Assembly: GCA_013140705.1 (NCBI GenBank)
Contig: JABFSH010000027.1
Coordinates: 1-56,818 of the forward strand
Direction of reading: 5' to 3'
Length of the DNA stretch: 56,818 bases
Source: Methylococcaceae bacterium
GTDB lineage: Bacteria; Pseudomonadota; Gammaproteobacteria; Methylococcales; Methylomonadaceae
Made by a program: the position numbers and the translations under genes. Under the pieces are notes generated by a model that saw only the letters and a program-made list of their open reading frames with translations, did not search any database and was not told the DNA's origin. How positions within the stretch are numbered: position 1 is the stretch's first letter; each line of letters begins with the position of its first letter. Below, one piece after another: positions 1 through 8,306 of this stretch.

Positions 1-740
1 CACCAACACCAGCGCCGACTGCGACGCCAAAACCAACAGCGACGCCAACACCAGCGCCGACTGCGACGCCAAAACCAACAGCGACGCCAACACCAGCGCC
101 GACTGCGACGCCAAAACCAACTGCGACGCCAACACCGGCGCCGACTGCAACACCAAAACCAACAGCGACGCCAACACCGGCACCGACTGCGACGCCAAAA
201 CCAACGGCAACGCCAACACCGGCACCGACAGCAACGCCAAAACCAACGGCGACACCAACACCAGCGCCAACGCCAACGTCAAGTGGTACTTGGTCTATTG
301 TGCCAGGAGCATTGGGTAAAAGCGCAGCAAGAGCTGATGTTTACCGAGTCACCTGCCCTAGTGGAACTCGAAAGCTTGATGCGTTTGTGAGGGATGATGC
401 TCCTGTCAACCAACCATTGCTTAACGTTCAGATACAGGCTGCAAGACCAGCGGGTTCTTTTTCGTCAGGTATGAGTACCGATAAAGTCCGTGACGGCGAC
501 ACACTATACAGCACTACTGTGGCAAGACTAGCCAGGAATACGGGTGTTTATACGATAACAGTGAGTAAATCCGCACCGATTGGAGCGTGTAACAGCAATG
601 ATGATGATGAGCATGATGATGAGAATTGTAATTCAAGTGCAGTAGGAGCCGAGAAATACAGCCTCAAATACGCTTGCCGGGATATTAACAATAATATCCT
701 GAGATTAAGCGTCCCAACAACTCAACCGCAAAATCAGTAA
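1..740 (+). CDS. C-terminal part of a surface-type protein with Pro/Thr-rich repeat linker (5' end outside window)
   Basis: The reading frame is already open at base 3 and runs to the TAA at 738-740, giving about 245 visible residues. The first ~95 are a low-complexity linker of Pro, Thr and Ala with one Lys per 14-residue unit. A ~150-residue domain follows, starting near [12 protein letters not shown], with four Cys (CPSG, GACNS, ENCNS, ACRD) and an acidic stretch DDDEHDDE that could bind cations. Pro/Thr linkers usually join domains of exported proteins such as glycan-active enzymes, adhesins or pilus-tip proteins, so a cell-envelope or secreted location is likely. The N-terminal domains are missing and I do not recognise the C-terminal domain, so no function is given. 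Codon use in the linker is repetitive because of the DNA repeat. Confidence 0.7.
   Translation, partial: PTPAPTATPKPTATPTPAPTATPKPTATPTPAPTATPKPTATPTPAPTATPKPTATPTPAPTATPKPTATPTPAPTATPKPTATPTPAPTPTSSGTWSIVPGALGKSAARADVYRVTCPSGTRKLDAFVRDDAPVNQPLLNVQIQAARPAGSFSSGMSTDKVRDGDTLYSTTVARLARNTGVYTITVSKSAPIGACNSNDDDEHDDENCNSSAVGAEKYSLKYACRDINNNILRLSVPTTQPQNQ
3..281. repeat. 42-bp tandem repeat coding for a 14-residue Pro/Thr unit
   Basis: Six full copies begin at 3, 45, 87, 129, 171 and 213, and a partial seventh starts at 255. The unit is in frame and encodes [14 protein letters not shown]. The first two copies are identical at DNA level. Later copies carry mostly third-position changes (cca/ccg, act/aca, gcg/gca), so divergence grows toward the 3' end while the protein unit stays constant. 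The true repeat number is unknown because the array runs off the left edge. Confidence 0.95.
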
Positions 741-764
741 ACATATACTTTCTGTCTTGTAGAT

Positions 765-781
765 TTGGCACGGCGCTGGCT
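765..781 (+). promoter_or_regulatory. Candidate sigma-54 (-24/-12) promoter
   Basis: The stretch TTGGCACGGCGCTGGCT matches the RpoN consensus YTGGCACGRNNNTTGCW at all defined positions but one. The essential GG (767-768) and GC (779-780) are separated by exactly ten bases. It lies about 140 bp upstream of the HEAT-repeat gene at 920. It overlaps the left arm of an inverted repeat (773-798), which weakens the call. No activator site was identified. Confidence 0.4.
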
Positions 782-798
782 TGATAGCTAGCCAGCGC
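773..798. other. Perfect 9-bp inverted repeat
   Basis: gcgctggct (773-781) and agccagcgc (790-798) are perfect reverse complements around an 8-base loop. No T-tract follows, so it is a poor intrinsic terminator for the upstream gene. It could be a protein-binding dyad, an RNA hairpin or a simple repeat remnant. It overlaps the sigma-54-like motif. Confidence 0.5.
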
Positions 799-919
799 TG
801 AGTTAGCCAGGTAACCTTCGTAGCTTCTGGAATATTTTGTAGCACCGTTAGGGTAACAGAACTTTTTAAGAGGCTACACAGGGATTTGTAAAAATTGTAA
901 ATCAACCTTTCTAAATTGT

Positions 920-1840
920 ATGAACACAAAGTCTTCAAAATCATTTTTTAGTTGTCTCATACGAGGCGTTTTAGTCCTTTTATGGGGATTTACAGGTATT
1001 GCCTTTGCCAAGTTACCCCAGGATGTATCAGACAAAGCATTTATCGCGCTAGATACAAGCAATTACAAAGGAAGTGAGATGCTGCTGGAAGTTCGGCAAA
1101 TGCCAATGGCGCAGGTGCTGGACGCAGTGGCCCGTAAAGCGCATGTAATAATTCATTATTCAGTTCTCCCAGAAGGTCTGGTGACTGCCACTTGTGGAGG
1201 ATCGACCCTAAAACAGGTATTGGAATGCCTGCTCAATCGGAAAGCGGATATCATTGTTCGTTCTCCCCAAAATTCTACCAAAACCAACAACCAAGCTGAG
1301 CAATTAGTTGAGGCCTGGATATTAGGTTCCAAATTAACAAATTCTTCTACACCTGAAAACTGTGTAGCGACATCAGGACAAGCCAATGAGCAAACAGTCG
1401 ATAATATTTCTTTCATGCTAAGTCAGGATGGTTCAATCGCCGAAACCGAACTTGATCAAACAAAAGCTGAACTATTGAAAAGCGCGCAATCACAAAACTC
1501 TGCTGAGCGAGAAGAAGCGGTCGGCGCTTTACTGACAGCCGGACATCAGGACGATCCAGACATAAAGGCTGCTTTGGAGAAGGCATTATCTGATCCGGAT
1601 GCTAATGTCAGGGCTCAGGCTATTTCTAACTTAGCGCTTCGTGAGGGTAGTGGTGCTGCAGGAGCCATTCAGGAGGCGCTCCATGATTCATCGGCAGATG
1701 TCAGGCTTAGCGCGGTTGATGGTATTATCGACGATATTCCTCTGTTGCAACAAGCTCTAAATGACAGCGATGAAACAGTTCGAAGTTTGGCAACCTCAAA
1801 GCTTGAGTTGCTTGTGCAAGGAAACGGTGGTGAGCAATAA
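920..1840 (+). CDS. Exported protein with STN-like domain and HEAT repeats
   Basis: This 306-residue protein has an N-terminal signal (basic start, hydrophobic ~15-28, likely cut after AFA at residue 30). Residues ~55-115 read like a secretin/TonB short N-terminal (STN) domain: a MLLEVRQMPMAQVLDAVARK-type opening, then a VIIHYSVLPEGLVTATCGG strand region and an LKQVLECLL helix. Residues ~190-300 contain HEAT-type helical pairs with the usual D/N-V-R-xxA signature (DPDANVRAQAI, DSSADVRLSAV, DSDETVRSLAT). The likely location is the periplasm, as a scaffold for an envelope machine such as a pilus or secretion system, but no partner gene is adjacent. It stands alone, convergent to tilS with a 42-bp gap, and may be driven by the sigma-54-like motif at 765. 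Confidence 0.7.
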   Translation: MNTKSSKSFFSCLIRGVLVLLWGFTGIAFAKLPQDVSDKAFIALDTSNYKGSEMLLEVRQMPMAQVLDAVARKAHVIIHYSVLPEGLVTATCGGSTLKQVLECLLNRKADIIVRSPQNSTKTNNQAEQLVEAWILGSKLTNSSTPENCVATSGQANEQTVDNISFMLSQDGSIAETELDQTKAELLKSAQSQNSAEREEAVGALLTAGHQDDPDIKAALEKALSDPDANVRAQAISNLALREGSGAAGAIQEALHDSSADVRLSAVDGIIDDIPLLQQALNDSDETVRSLATSKLELLVQGNGGEQ

Positions 1841-1882
1841 TTTTATGTTTTACCTTAGTTTTTTTGGTGTTTCGATCATGCT

Positions 1883-3232
1883 TCATTGAATTATGTTTAT
1901 TTCCCTGCGTATTTGATAACAGTTATCTACACTCTCAGACCACGCCCATTCAGCTATCCATAGCTCTGCTACAGCCGCCAATCGGTTATCTAAAAACACT
2001 AGCGGCCTGACTTCTCTTTCCCAGGGCGGAATTCTTGCTTGTTGATATAGTTTTTTTAACTCATGATGACCTTTTCGATCAGGTAGTTTGATTTTTTCAC
2101 CGCCTTGACGAGTTGACACGGTAACAACGGATGCATGCCAGATTTCTTTGCTAATGCCGGAACTGGATTCAATTCTACTTAATTGATAGCCGTTCATAGA
2201 AACGGAATGATCATGTGAAGGCCATATCTTGGCTATTATTGGTTTTTTTTGAAAGTTTTCGGCAGCCAGGCAATAGAGCTTTTGTTGATATCTTTTGATG
2301 AAATGCCCTTGGATTTGAATTTGCGGATTGGCATCTTCTCTGGCGTGCAATACTTCCACGGCGATGGCCCGCAAAACCGACTGACTGGGTGGCTTCAATC
2401 GAAGTGTTTCAAACCAATTTCGAAGTACCCAGTTTCTTTGGTTTGCTGTAAATCCGTTGAGTTTTTCAATATTGAGAGTGCGATCTTGAGTATCGTAAGC
2501 AAAATCGAATAAATTTTGCATCGATTCATTGAGTAATTGTTCAGCATCAGCACAATGGCGGGCAGAGCGGGCGACAGTTTTATCGATGCTTGGCCAGCGC
2601 TGCTTTACCAGGGGCAGAATTTCATTACGCAGGAAATTTCGATCGAAATCAGACTTTTGATTGCTGAGGTCTTCAACCCAGGATAGTTGTTTTTTGATTG
2701 CGTAATGAATAATGTCGGTTTTTGAAACCTGCAGCATTGGCCTCAACATCATGCCCTGGCCAAATGCGATACATTCCGGCATGCCCGAGAGCCCGCGCAA
2801 ACCACTGCCACGGAACAATTGCAATAGCACTGTTTCTAGTTGATCTTCCTGGTGCTGAGCCAATAGCAGTGCATCACCGACTTCAATTATTGCTTTTAAA
2901 GCGGAGTAGCGGGCGTTTCTGGCTGCTTCTTCAGGACTTTCACCACGACTTGCGATTGCGTTGACTCTTAGGACCTTGAAATCGACACCCAGGCTTGCGG
3001 CGGTTTTTTCGCAATGCATAGCCCATGCTTCTGCTTCCGGCTGCAAGCCATGATGGACATAAACCGCTGTTATCTTTTCCTTGAAGGCTGTTAATGAGCA
3101 CAAATGTAGTAAAACATGTGAGTCAACTCCTCCACTGTAGGCAACATAAAGTCGCCCTGAGGGATCATGTCGATTTAAAAAGAATACGATAAAGTTGGTT
3201 GATAAGCATTCTTGATCGTGGCGGCGACTCAT
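1883..3232 (-). CDS. tilS: tRNA(Ile)-lysidine synthase
   Basis: TilS uses ATP and lysine to convert C34 of the CAU-anticodon tRNA(Ile) to lysidine, switching its reading from AUG to AUA. The protein has 449 residues, near the usual length for two-domain proteobacterial TilS. The PP-loop ATP-binding motif SGGVDS sits at residues 33-38. Family motifs follow: HHGLQPEAEAW, EEAARNARYSAL and LLAQHQEDQLETVLLQLFRGSGLRGLSGM. The C-terminal half holds the tRNA-binding domain. It lies 58 bp downstream of accA on the same strand, the same accA-tilS order as in enterobacteria, and is probably cotranscribed with it. Confidence 0.95.
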   Translation of the reverse strand: MSRRHDQECLSTNFIVFFLNRHDPSGRLYVAYSGGVDSHVLLHLCSLTAFKEKITAVYVHHGLQPEAEAWAMHCEKTAASLGVDFKVLRVNAIASRGESPEEAARNARYSALKAIIEVGDALLLAQHQEDQLETVLLQLFRGSGLRGLSGMPECIAFGQGMMLRPMLQVSKTDIIHYAIKKQLSWVEDLSNQKSDFDRNFLRNEILPLVKQRWPSIDKTVARSARHCADAEQLLNESMQNLFDFAYDTQDRTLNIEKLNGFTANQRNWVLRNWFETLRLKPPSQSVLRAIAVEVLHAREDANPQIQIQGHFIKRYQQKLYCLAAENFQKKPIIAKIWPSHDHSVSMNGYQLSRIESSSGISKEIWHASVVTVSTRQGGEKIKLPDRKGHHELKKLYQQARIPPWEREVRPLVFLDNRLAAVAELWIAEWAWSESVDNCYQIRREINIIQ

Positions 3233-3290
3233 GAAAAATCCACAAGCACAAGAGTGTTTGAACTACTGATTCTAAAATTAGCCAATAATA

Positions 3291-4259
3291 TTACTTGGTC
3301 ATTTCTTCAGTGAAGGCGCCGAAGCTGAGTAGTCGTTGATATCTTCGATCCAGTACATCATCAATAGAAAGTTGTTTTAGATCAGCCAAATGACGCAGCA
3401 ATGCTTCTTTAAGATTCAGAGTAATCGATTTAAAATTCCGATGACCGCCGCCTAATGGCTCTCTGACTACTTCATCCAACAAACCTAATTCACGAATACG
3501 ATCCGAAGTGATGCCCATGGCTTCAGCAGCCAGCTGCGATTTATCAGCGCTTTTCCACAAGATTGATGCGCAACCTTCCGGTGAGATGACGGAATAGGTA
3601 CTGTATTCCAGCATGATTAATCGGTCACCGACGCCAATCGCCAATGCGCCTCCAGAGCCGCCTTCGCCAATGATGGTGCAGATGATCGGTGTTTTTAGTC
3701 TGGCCATTTCAAACAGGTTTCTGGCAATGGCTTCGCTTTGCCCGCGTTCTTCTGCACCAATTCCGGGGTAAGCGCCGGGGGTGTCAATCAGGCAAATCAC
3801 CGGCAAATGGAAACGCTCAGCCATTTTCATGATTCGCAAGGCCTTGCGATAGCCCTCGGGGCGAGGCATGCCAAAGTTACGGTAAATTTTTTCTTTAGTA
3901 TCTCGGCCTTTTTGATGTCCTATCACCATGACCGGTTGTCCATCAAGACGGGCCAATCCACAGACTATTGCCGGATCATCAGCATAAGCTCGATCACCAT
4001 GCAACTGATGAAAGTCGGTAAAAATATGCTCGACATAATCCAGTGTATAAGGACGGCCGGGATGTCTCGATAATTGCGAAATCTGCCAGTCGGAAAGATT
4101 GGAAAAAATCGATTCTGTCAGTTGTAGACTTTTATCTTCCAGTTGTTTGATGGCATCTGAAATATTGATGTCGTTATCGAACTCCACATTGCGGAGTTCT
4201 TCAATTTTCGCTTCTAATTCGGCGATCGGTTGTTCAAAATCGAGAAATTTTAGATCCAT
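3291..4259 (-). CDS. accA: Acetyl-CoA carboxylase carboxyltransferase subunit alpha
   Basis: AccA joins AccD to transfer CO2 from carboxybiotin to acetyl-CoA, making malonyl-CoA for fatty acid synthesis. The length of 322 residues is typical (about 319 in E. coli). Recognisable blocks include [40 protein letters not shown], the glycine-rich [16 protein letters not shown] oxyanion region and [14 protein letters not shown]. The start [12 protein letters not shown] matches the family N-terminus. tilS follows on the same strand. Confidence 0.97.
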   Translation of the reverse strand: MDLKFLDFEQPIAELEAKIEELRNVEFDNDINISDAIKQLEDKSLQLTESIFSNLSDWQISQLSRHPGRPYTLDYVEHIFTDFHQLHGDRAYADDPAIVCGLARLDGQPVMVIGHQKGRDTKEKIYRNFGMPRPEGYRKALRIMKMAERFHLPVICLIDTPGAYPGIGAEERGQSEAIARNLFEMARLKTPIICTIIGEGGSGGALAIGVGDRLIMLEYSTYSVISPEGCASILWKSADKSQLAAEAMGITSDRIRELGLLDEVVREPLGGGHRNFKSITLNLKEALLRHLADLKQLSIDDVLDRRYQRLLSFGAFTEEMTK

Positions 4260-4431
4260 GGAGACTTAGTCAGAAAAATATTCAAAATAAATGTCAATTT
4301 TATAGAAATTCGGCAATTTATTCTAAATATATTCCAGCGGATCGTAGAAAATACCCTAAATTCAGGTTATGTTAACTGACAACAGAAAGAGGGTTTCTTA
4401 TTTTGACAATGCCGGATGAGTAATAGCAGCT

Positions 4432-5220
4432 TTACTTTTTACCGGAATAGCGTTGATAACCCAGATTTTTCATTTGCCTGAGTATCCAGTGTTGTCTTTT
4501 AAACAAGTAATTCGATGGCCGGCTTGTTTTTAACTTGATGGGATTGGGTAAGGTGGCGGCCAGTATGGCAGCTTGAGAACTGCTGATTCGATTGGCGGAG
4601 ATACCAAAAAAATGCTGGCTAGCCGCTTCAATGCCATACACATGGTCACCGAATTCGGCAATATTCAGATAGACTGTCAGTATTCTATCTTTACTCCACA
4701 TCAGTTCAATCAATACTGTAAACCAGACTTCCATGCCTTTACGAAGGAAGCTTTTAGAGGGTATCAAAAATAAATTCTTGGCAACCTGTTGGGAAATTGT
4801 ACTGGCACCCCTGAGTCGTCCACCGTCCATGTAGTTATCAATGGATGACTTTATGGAATACATGTCAAAACCAAAATGATTAAAAAAGTTCTGATCTTCA
4901 GCAGCAATAACAGCGGCATAAGCATTTGGAGAAATTTGCCGGGCGGTGACCCAGGTATAGTGATTCGAATGGTAGGCATGATTGTCAAGAAGATCCTGAA
5001 AATGCCGATACATCATAAATGCTGAAGTTGGTGGTGGTAGCCAGCGAAGGAGCGCGCAAACACCAAACGATGAAATGAATAAAAAAAGCGCGGCATTATG
5101 CAGAAGTTTTTTTGCTGATGGCCAGAAAGATAAATACTTATTTAAAAAACGGATTTTTTTTGTCAACTGAAAAGATTGAAATTGATTAATAATCGTAGAC
5201 GGTGTGATTATTTTTAGCAC
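4432..5220 (-). CDS. mtgA: Monofunctional biosynthetic peptidoglycan transglycosylase
   Basis: A GT51 enzyme that polymerises lipid II into glycan strands without a transpeptidase domain. It has 262 residues with one membrane anchor at ~42-60. The catalytic motif AAEDQNFFNHFGFD places the key Glu at residue 108. RGASTISQQVAKNLFL (~137-152), the second motif Glu in RKGMEVW (~164) and KDRILTVYLNIAEFG follow. The frame opens with a GTG at 5220 and no clear ribosome site. There is no later in-frame Met before the catalytic domain, so the exact start is uncertain. It is oriented with accA, 172 bp upstream. Confidence 0.93.
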   Translation of the reverse strand: MLKIITPSTIINQFQSFQLTKKIRFLNKYLSFWPSAKKLLHNAALFLFISSFGVCALLRWLPPPTSAFMMYRHFQDLLDNHAYHSNHYTWVTARQISPNAYAAVIAAEDQNFFNHFGFDMYSIKSSIDNYMDGGRLRGASTISQQVAKNLFLIPSKSFLRKGMEVWFTVLIELMWSKDRILTVYLNIAEFGDHVYGIEAASQHFFGISANRISSSQAAILAATLPNPIKLKTSRPSNYLFKRQHWILRQMKNLGYQRYSGKK

Positions 5221-5417
5221 CGGGCTTAGAGGTCAATTGAAGCTATGACTGATTTTGAACGCGAGTCCTGATGGTCTTGCTTGTGCTTAACAGCGAGTAT
5301 TCAATCCGGTCGTTATTCATCGAAACATTATAAAATAACTGGGCCTTAATCCAACAGACAACAGCAATGTATGTTCAAATAGTGCATTTTTCCAAAATTT
5401 TAACTTACATTGCCACA

Positions 5418-6455
5418 ATGCGTGTTAATTTAATCCATTGCCTATTGGTCATGTTTACACTTTGTGTTGTTTCCAGTGAGGCAAGCGCGAAGCCTGAAAA
5501 AAGTTCGGTTATTACCTACCATTCGAACAAAGCTGGCGCATTCGATGCGGATAAGCATAGTGGCCGGGGCGAAGACAGGAAATTTATCTATGATGTTTCG
5601 CCACCACAACAAGCTGTAGCGATTATACCGGCTATCAGCACTATTCCGTCCGGATGTTTTCAAATGGGTAGCCTGGAAAATGAGCCTGGACGGGGCGGTG
5701 ATGAAGCGCTGCACAGAGTATGCGTCAAAGGATTCAAACTAGCTAAAACCGAGGTGACAATAGAGGAGTTCAGTCGATTTGTTGAAGCCACCCATTTTTT
5801 GACCGATGCTGAAAACAATTATCTGGAATCGGGTTGCTGGAGTTATGAAAAAAATCCTGAGAAACCCTGGGATTGGCGGGCTTTGTCTAACTGGAAACAA
5901 CCGATCCTGGAGAATATTTCCCCGAAAAATCATCCTGTTACATGTGTCAGTTACAATGATGTCATGGCATATATCGAATGGCTGAACAAGGAGTCCGGAC
6001 ATGAGTACCGACTGCCAACTGAAGCGGAATGGGAATACGCAGCCAGAGCCGGCACTTCGACAGCGCATTACTGGGGGAACAATGCCGATATTGCCTGCGG
6101 TTATGCCAACGTGGCCGATAATACAACATCCGATCAGTCCAAGTGGCCAGTGACCCATGCTTGTCAGGATGGTCATTTTTTTGCAGCCGCCGTTAAATCG
6201 TTCTCGGCCAATGGCTTTCATTTGTACGATATGCTCGGAAATGCCTGGGAATGGGTCTGCTCCAAGTACGAGGATAAATATGCGGGCAATGAGGAGGCAT
6301 GCATCAACACAAAGCCGGACGATGAAGTGTTTATTGCAATTCGAGGGGGAGGCTGGAATGCCGATGCCTCCAGAGTGCGAGCGGCGCATCGTAATTGGGG
6401 GGTTGCCTGGTCGCGCCAGGCCAATTTGGGGTTTCGATTGGTAAGAGTCCGCTAA
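5418..6455 (+). CDS. Exported SUMF1/FGE-fold protein lacking the catalytic cysteines
   Basis: The SUMF1 (formylglycine-generating enzyme-like) fold begins near residue 70, with IPSGCFQMGSLENEPGRGGDE, and ends with RGGGWNADASRVRAAHR and LGFRLVRVR. Other hallmarks are KTEVTIEEFSRFV, YRLPTEAEWEYAARAG and DMLGNAWEW. I start at ATG 5418 because residues MRVNLIHCLLVMFTLCVVSS form a clean signal peptide; an in-frame ATG at 5367 would add 17 residues. True sulfatase activators carry active-site Cys in the RGGSW-C segment. Here those positions are Asn, Ala and Ser, so formylglycine formation is unlikely. Relatives serve as sensor or scaffold domains or bind other ligands. It is divergent from mtgA. 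Confidence 0.85.
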   Translation: MRVNLIHCLLVMFTLCVVSSEASAKPEKSSVITYHSNKAGAFDADKHSGRGEDRKFIYDVSPPQQAVAIIPAISTIPSGCFQMGSLENEPGRGGDEALHRVCVKGFKLAKTEVTIEEFSRFVEATHFLTDAENNYLESGCWSYEKNPEKPWDWRALSNWKQPILENISPKNHPVTCVSYNDVMAYIEWLNKESGHEYRLPTEAEWEYAARAGTSTAHYWGNNADIACGYANVADNTTSDQSKWPVTHACQDGHFFAAAVKSFSANGFHLYDMLGNAWEWVCSKYEDKYAGNEEACINTKPDDEVFIAIRGGGWNADASRVRAAHRNWGVAWSRQANLGFRLVRVR

Positions 6456-6530
6456 ATATCCAAAAAAGCAAGCGTGTAACCGATCAATGAATTACTTTGC
6501 TTGGAAAATATTTTTAATCAACATTACATC

Positions 6531-7016
6531 CTAATTCAGTATCACAGTAACTTTGTCTCCCACTTGGATAAGGCCGCTTCTGATGATCTGTGCGGTCAAT
6601 CCGCCATGTCCCCTCAAAGCGTTGTAACCGCCAGCGCCTAATGCCTCCTCCATTCTTGAGCAGGGATGGCACAAACCGGTTGTTTGAAAAAGGGCTGTGC
6701 CAATGCTGAATCTGCAGTTTTTTAAAGCCAATAAATTGATGCCTTTGATCGCCAGATTGCGTCTGAGTAGTTCCGGTGTAATTTGGCGCCCCATCATGGA
6801 CTGAAGCATAGCGAGATGTTCCCATTGAATCAGTGTGACCTGTCGTTTGCGATTCGTACCATGATAGCGATCACCGTCTAGGCCAATATTTTGATCGGCA
6901 AAAACGGCATTTACTATTTGCATGGGCTGTTTACGAGCAGGTCTTAAACCTATCCATACCAATTCTCCCGAATGCGGGAAAGTATTGAAAAGCTCGGCAA
7001 TAGTCAGTTGCTTCAC
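6531..7016 (-). CDS. MOSC domain protein
   Basis: A 161-residue stand-alone MOSC domain, the module found at the C-terminus of molybdenum cofactor sulfurases and in YiiM/YuaD-like proteins, which transfer or bind sulfur at molybdenum cofactor. Visible features are the opening strand WIGLRPARKQPM, the GLDGDRYHG turn, an RRNLAIKGINLLAL block and the conserved Cys region TGLCHPCSRME near residues 115-125. It ends RSGLIQVGDKVTVI. Its ATG overlaps the stop of the upstream kinase gene by 4 bases (ATGA), so the two are translationally coupled. Its substrate cannot be read from the sequence. Confidence 0.88.
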   Translation of the reverse strand: MKQLTIAELFNTFPHSGELVWIGLRPARKQPMQIVNAVFADQNIGLDGDRYHGTNRKRQVTLIQWEHLAMLQSMMGRQITPELLRRNLAIKGINLLALKNCRFSIGTALFQTTGLCHPCSRMEEALGAGGYNALRGHGGLTAQIIRSGLIQVGDKVTVILN

Positions 7017-8065
7017 TTTTTCAGGAGACTGATCAGGTGTTCAATTGCCGGTTTCTGGTCCATGATACTTGCACACAAACGAAATTGTGAACAAGCGCGC
7101 TGCAGGTTTTGCAATGGATCGGACACTTTAAAATAGCGATTACCGTCCAGATAATCGGTGTAAAACCGCAGACCCAGTTCAAAAGGAATCAGTTCTATGG
7201 CGGCGTACAAAAAGTGATAGTCACTCGTTGAAAAAAACGTATTGGCTTCGGTTAAGTAGGATCTTAATAGCACTTCACAGAAATCGATATTGAAAGAATC
7301 ATCATTGGTATTGTGACAACAGGAGCGTAAGCAATCGCCAATATCATAGTGGACCAGGCCTGGTTTGACGGTGTCCAGATCGATAAGGCTGACAATTTTT
7401 CGACTTTGCTTATCGAAAAGAAAATTATTTAATTTAGGGTCGCCGTGAATAACTCGTATCGGAAGTAAGCCGTCATTTTTGGCTGTTTCCAAATGAGTTG
7501 CCAAATGTTGAAAGGATGCAATAAAGTCGGCGCAAAACTGACTTTGGACAGAATTATCAACTGAGGTGGATTGATCCCGACCCCGTCGATAGTTATCCAG
7601 ATAATTTGGTGTCACATGAAATCCGGGCAACGTATCATGCAGCTTTGCTGGATTAAGATCGCTGACAAGGCGATGAAAATGCCCGAGTGCAAAACCGGTT
7701 TGTTCGGCATCGTGTTTTGAGGTCAATGTTTCTAGGCTTTCTGTGTTATCAATAAAACTCAATGCGCGCCAGCAATCCCCATTGTTATCGTTAAAAAATT
7801 TATTGCCATCCTGGGTTTTTAAGATGTCGGGGATTTGCAGTTTGATGGCAGTGCTGTTTTTTTTATTGATATGGTCAATTAGCGTGTTCAGATTTTCCAT
7901 AATCAGTTCCGGCCTCGGGAACACCTGCCGATTAATTCGCTGCAGAACAAAGGGTTTTGATTCTGTGGTGACCAGAAAAGTATCATTGATCAGACCATTA
8001 CCCAGAGGAATGGTTTCTATAATGGACGGTCTAAATTGAGTGGCGATATGGAATTCAGTATTCAT
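7013..8065 (-). CDS. APH-family small-molecule kinase (N-acetylhexosamine-kinase-like)
   Basis: A 350-residue protein of the aminoglycoside phosphotransferase/choline kinase fold. The nucleotide loop is near residues 20-32 (PLGNGLINDTF). The catalytic HGDPKLNN lies at 207-214 and the metal-binding IDLDTV at 228-233. The opening GNGLINDTFLV and closing layout resemble NahK-type sugar 1-kinases, which phosphorylate N-acetylhexosamines, rather than drug-resistance enzymes. The actual substrate is unknown. It overlaps the MOSC gene by 4 bp downstream. Another candidate role is in sugar-nucleotide supply for the envelope. Confidence 0.82.
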   Translation of the reverse strand: MNTEFHIATQFRPSIIETIPLGNGLINDTFLVTTESKPFVLQRINRQVFPRPELIMENLNTLIDHINKKNSTAIKLQIPDILKTQDGNKFFNDNNGDCWRALSFIDNTESLETLTSKHDAEQTGFALGHFHRLVSDLNPAKLHDTLPGFHVTPNYLDNYRRGRDQSTSVDNSVQSQFCADFIASFQHLATHLETAKNDGLLPIRVIHGDPKLNNFLFDKQSRKIVSLIDLDTVKPGLVHYDIGDCLRSCCHNTNDDSFNIDFCEVLLRSYLTEANTFFSTSDYHFLYAAIELIPFELGLRFYTDYLDGNRYFKVSDPLQNLQRACSQFRLCASIMDQKPAIEHLISLLKK

Positions 8066-8264
8066 ACGGCATTTGGATGATTATTAGGCGTGTGGCACAA
8101 GTCGTGTACTTTGATAGTCAGGATTACATAAAGCTTGCCAATAAAGGAGGAGCAATTAAAGTGAGTGGAATATTCTCGCACAATTGTTGTGCTGATTACT
8201 GGGGAAAGCGACCCAATGAAATACTTGGCCGAATTTAATTGAGTACAAGGGGGAGTTGGAAAAT

Positions 8265-8291
8265 ATACCGGGCAGTCGACCTGCCCGGTAT
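8265..8291 (-). terminator. Intrinsic terminator of the EF-G gene
   Basis: A perfect 11-bp stem (ataccgggcag / ctgcccggtat) closes a 5-base loop, 16 bp past the EF-G stop. On the minus strand the stem is followed by ATTTT, giving a short U-tract. Confidence 0.85.
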
Positions 8292-8306
8292 TCAAATCAA
8301 GCCAAT

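Noticed and set aside
3-281. Tandem array as a CRISPR
   Set aside because: Units are contiguous with no unique spacers, sit in frame inside a gene and encode a regular Pro/Thr peptide.
5418-6455. Sulfatase-activating (formylglycine-generating) enzyme
   Set aside because: The active-site Cys of the RGGSW segment are missing.
7013-8065. Aminoglycoside resistance enzyme
   Set aside because: The N-terminal and overall layout fit sugar-kinase relatives better and nothing nearby suggests a resistance island.
8062-8295. 77-codon frame on the minus strand between the EF-G gene and the APH-like kinase
   Set aside because: It runs through the EF-G terminator, has no family resemblance and weak start context; it shares 4 bases with the kinase start only by chance.
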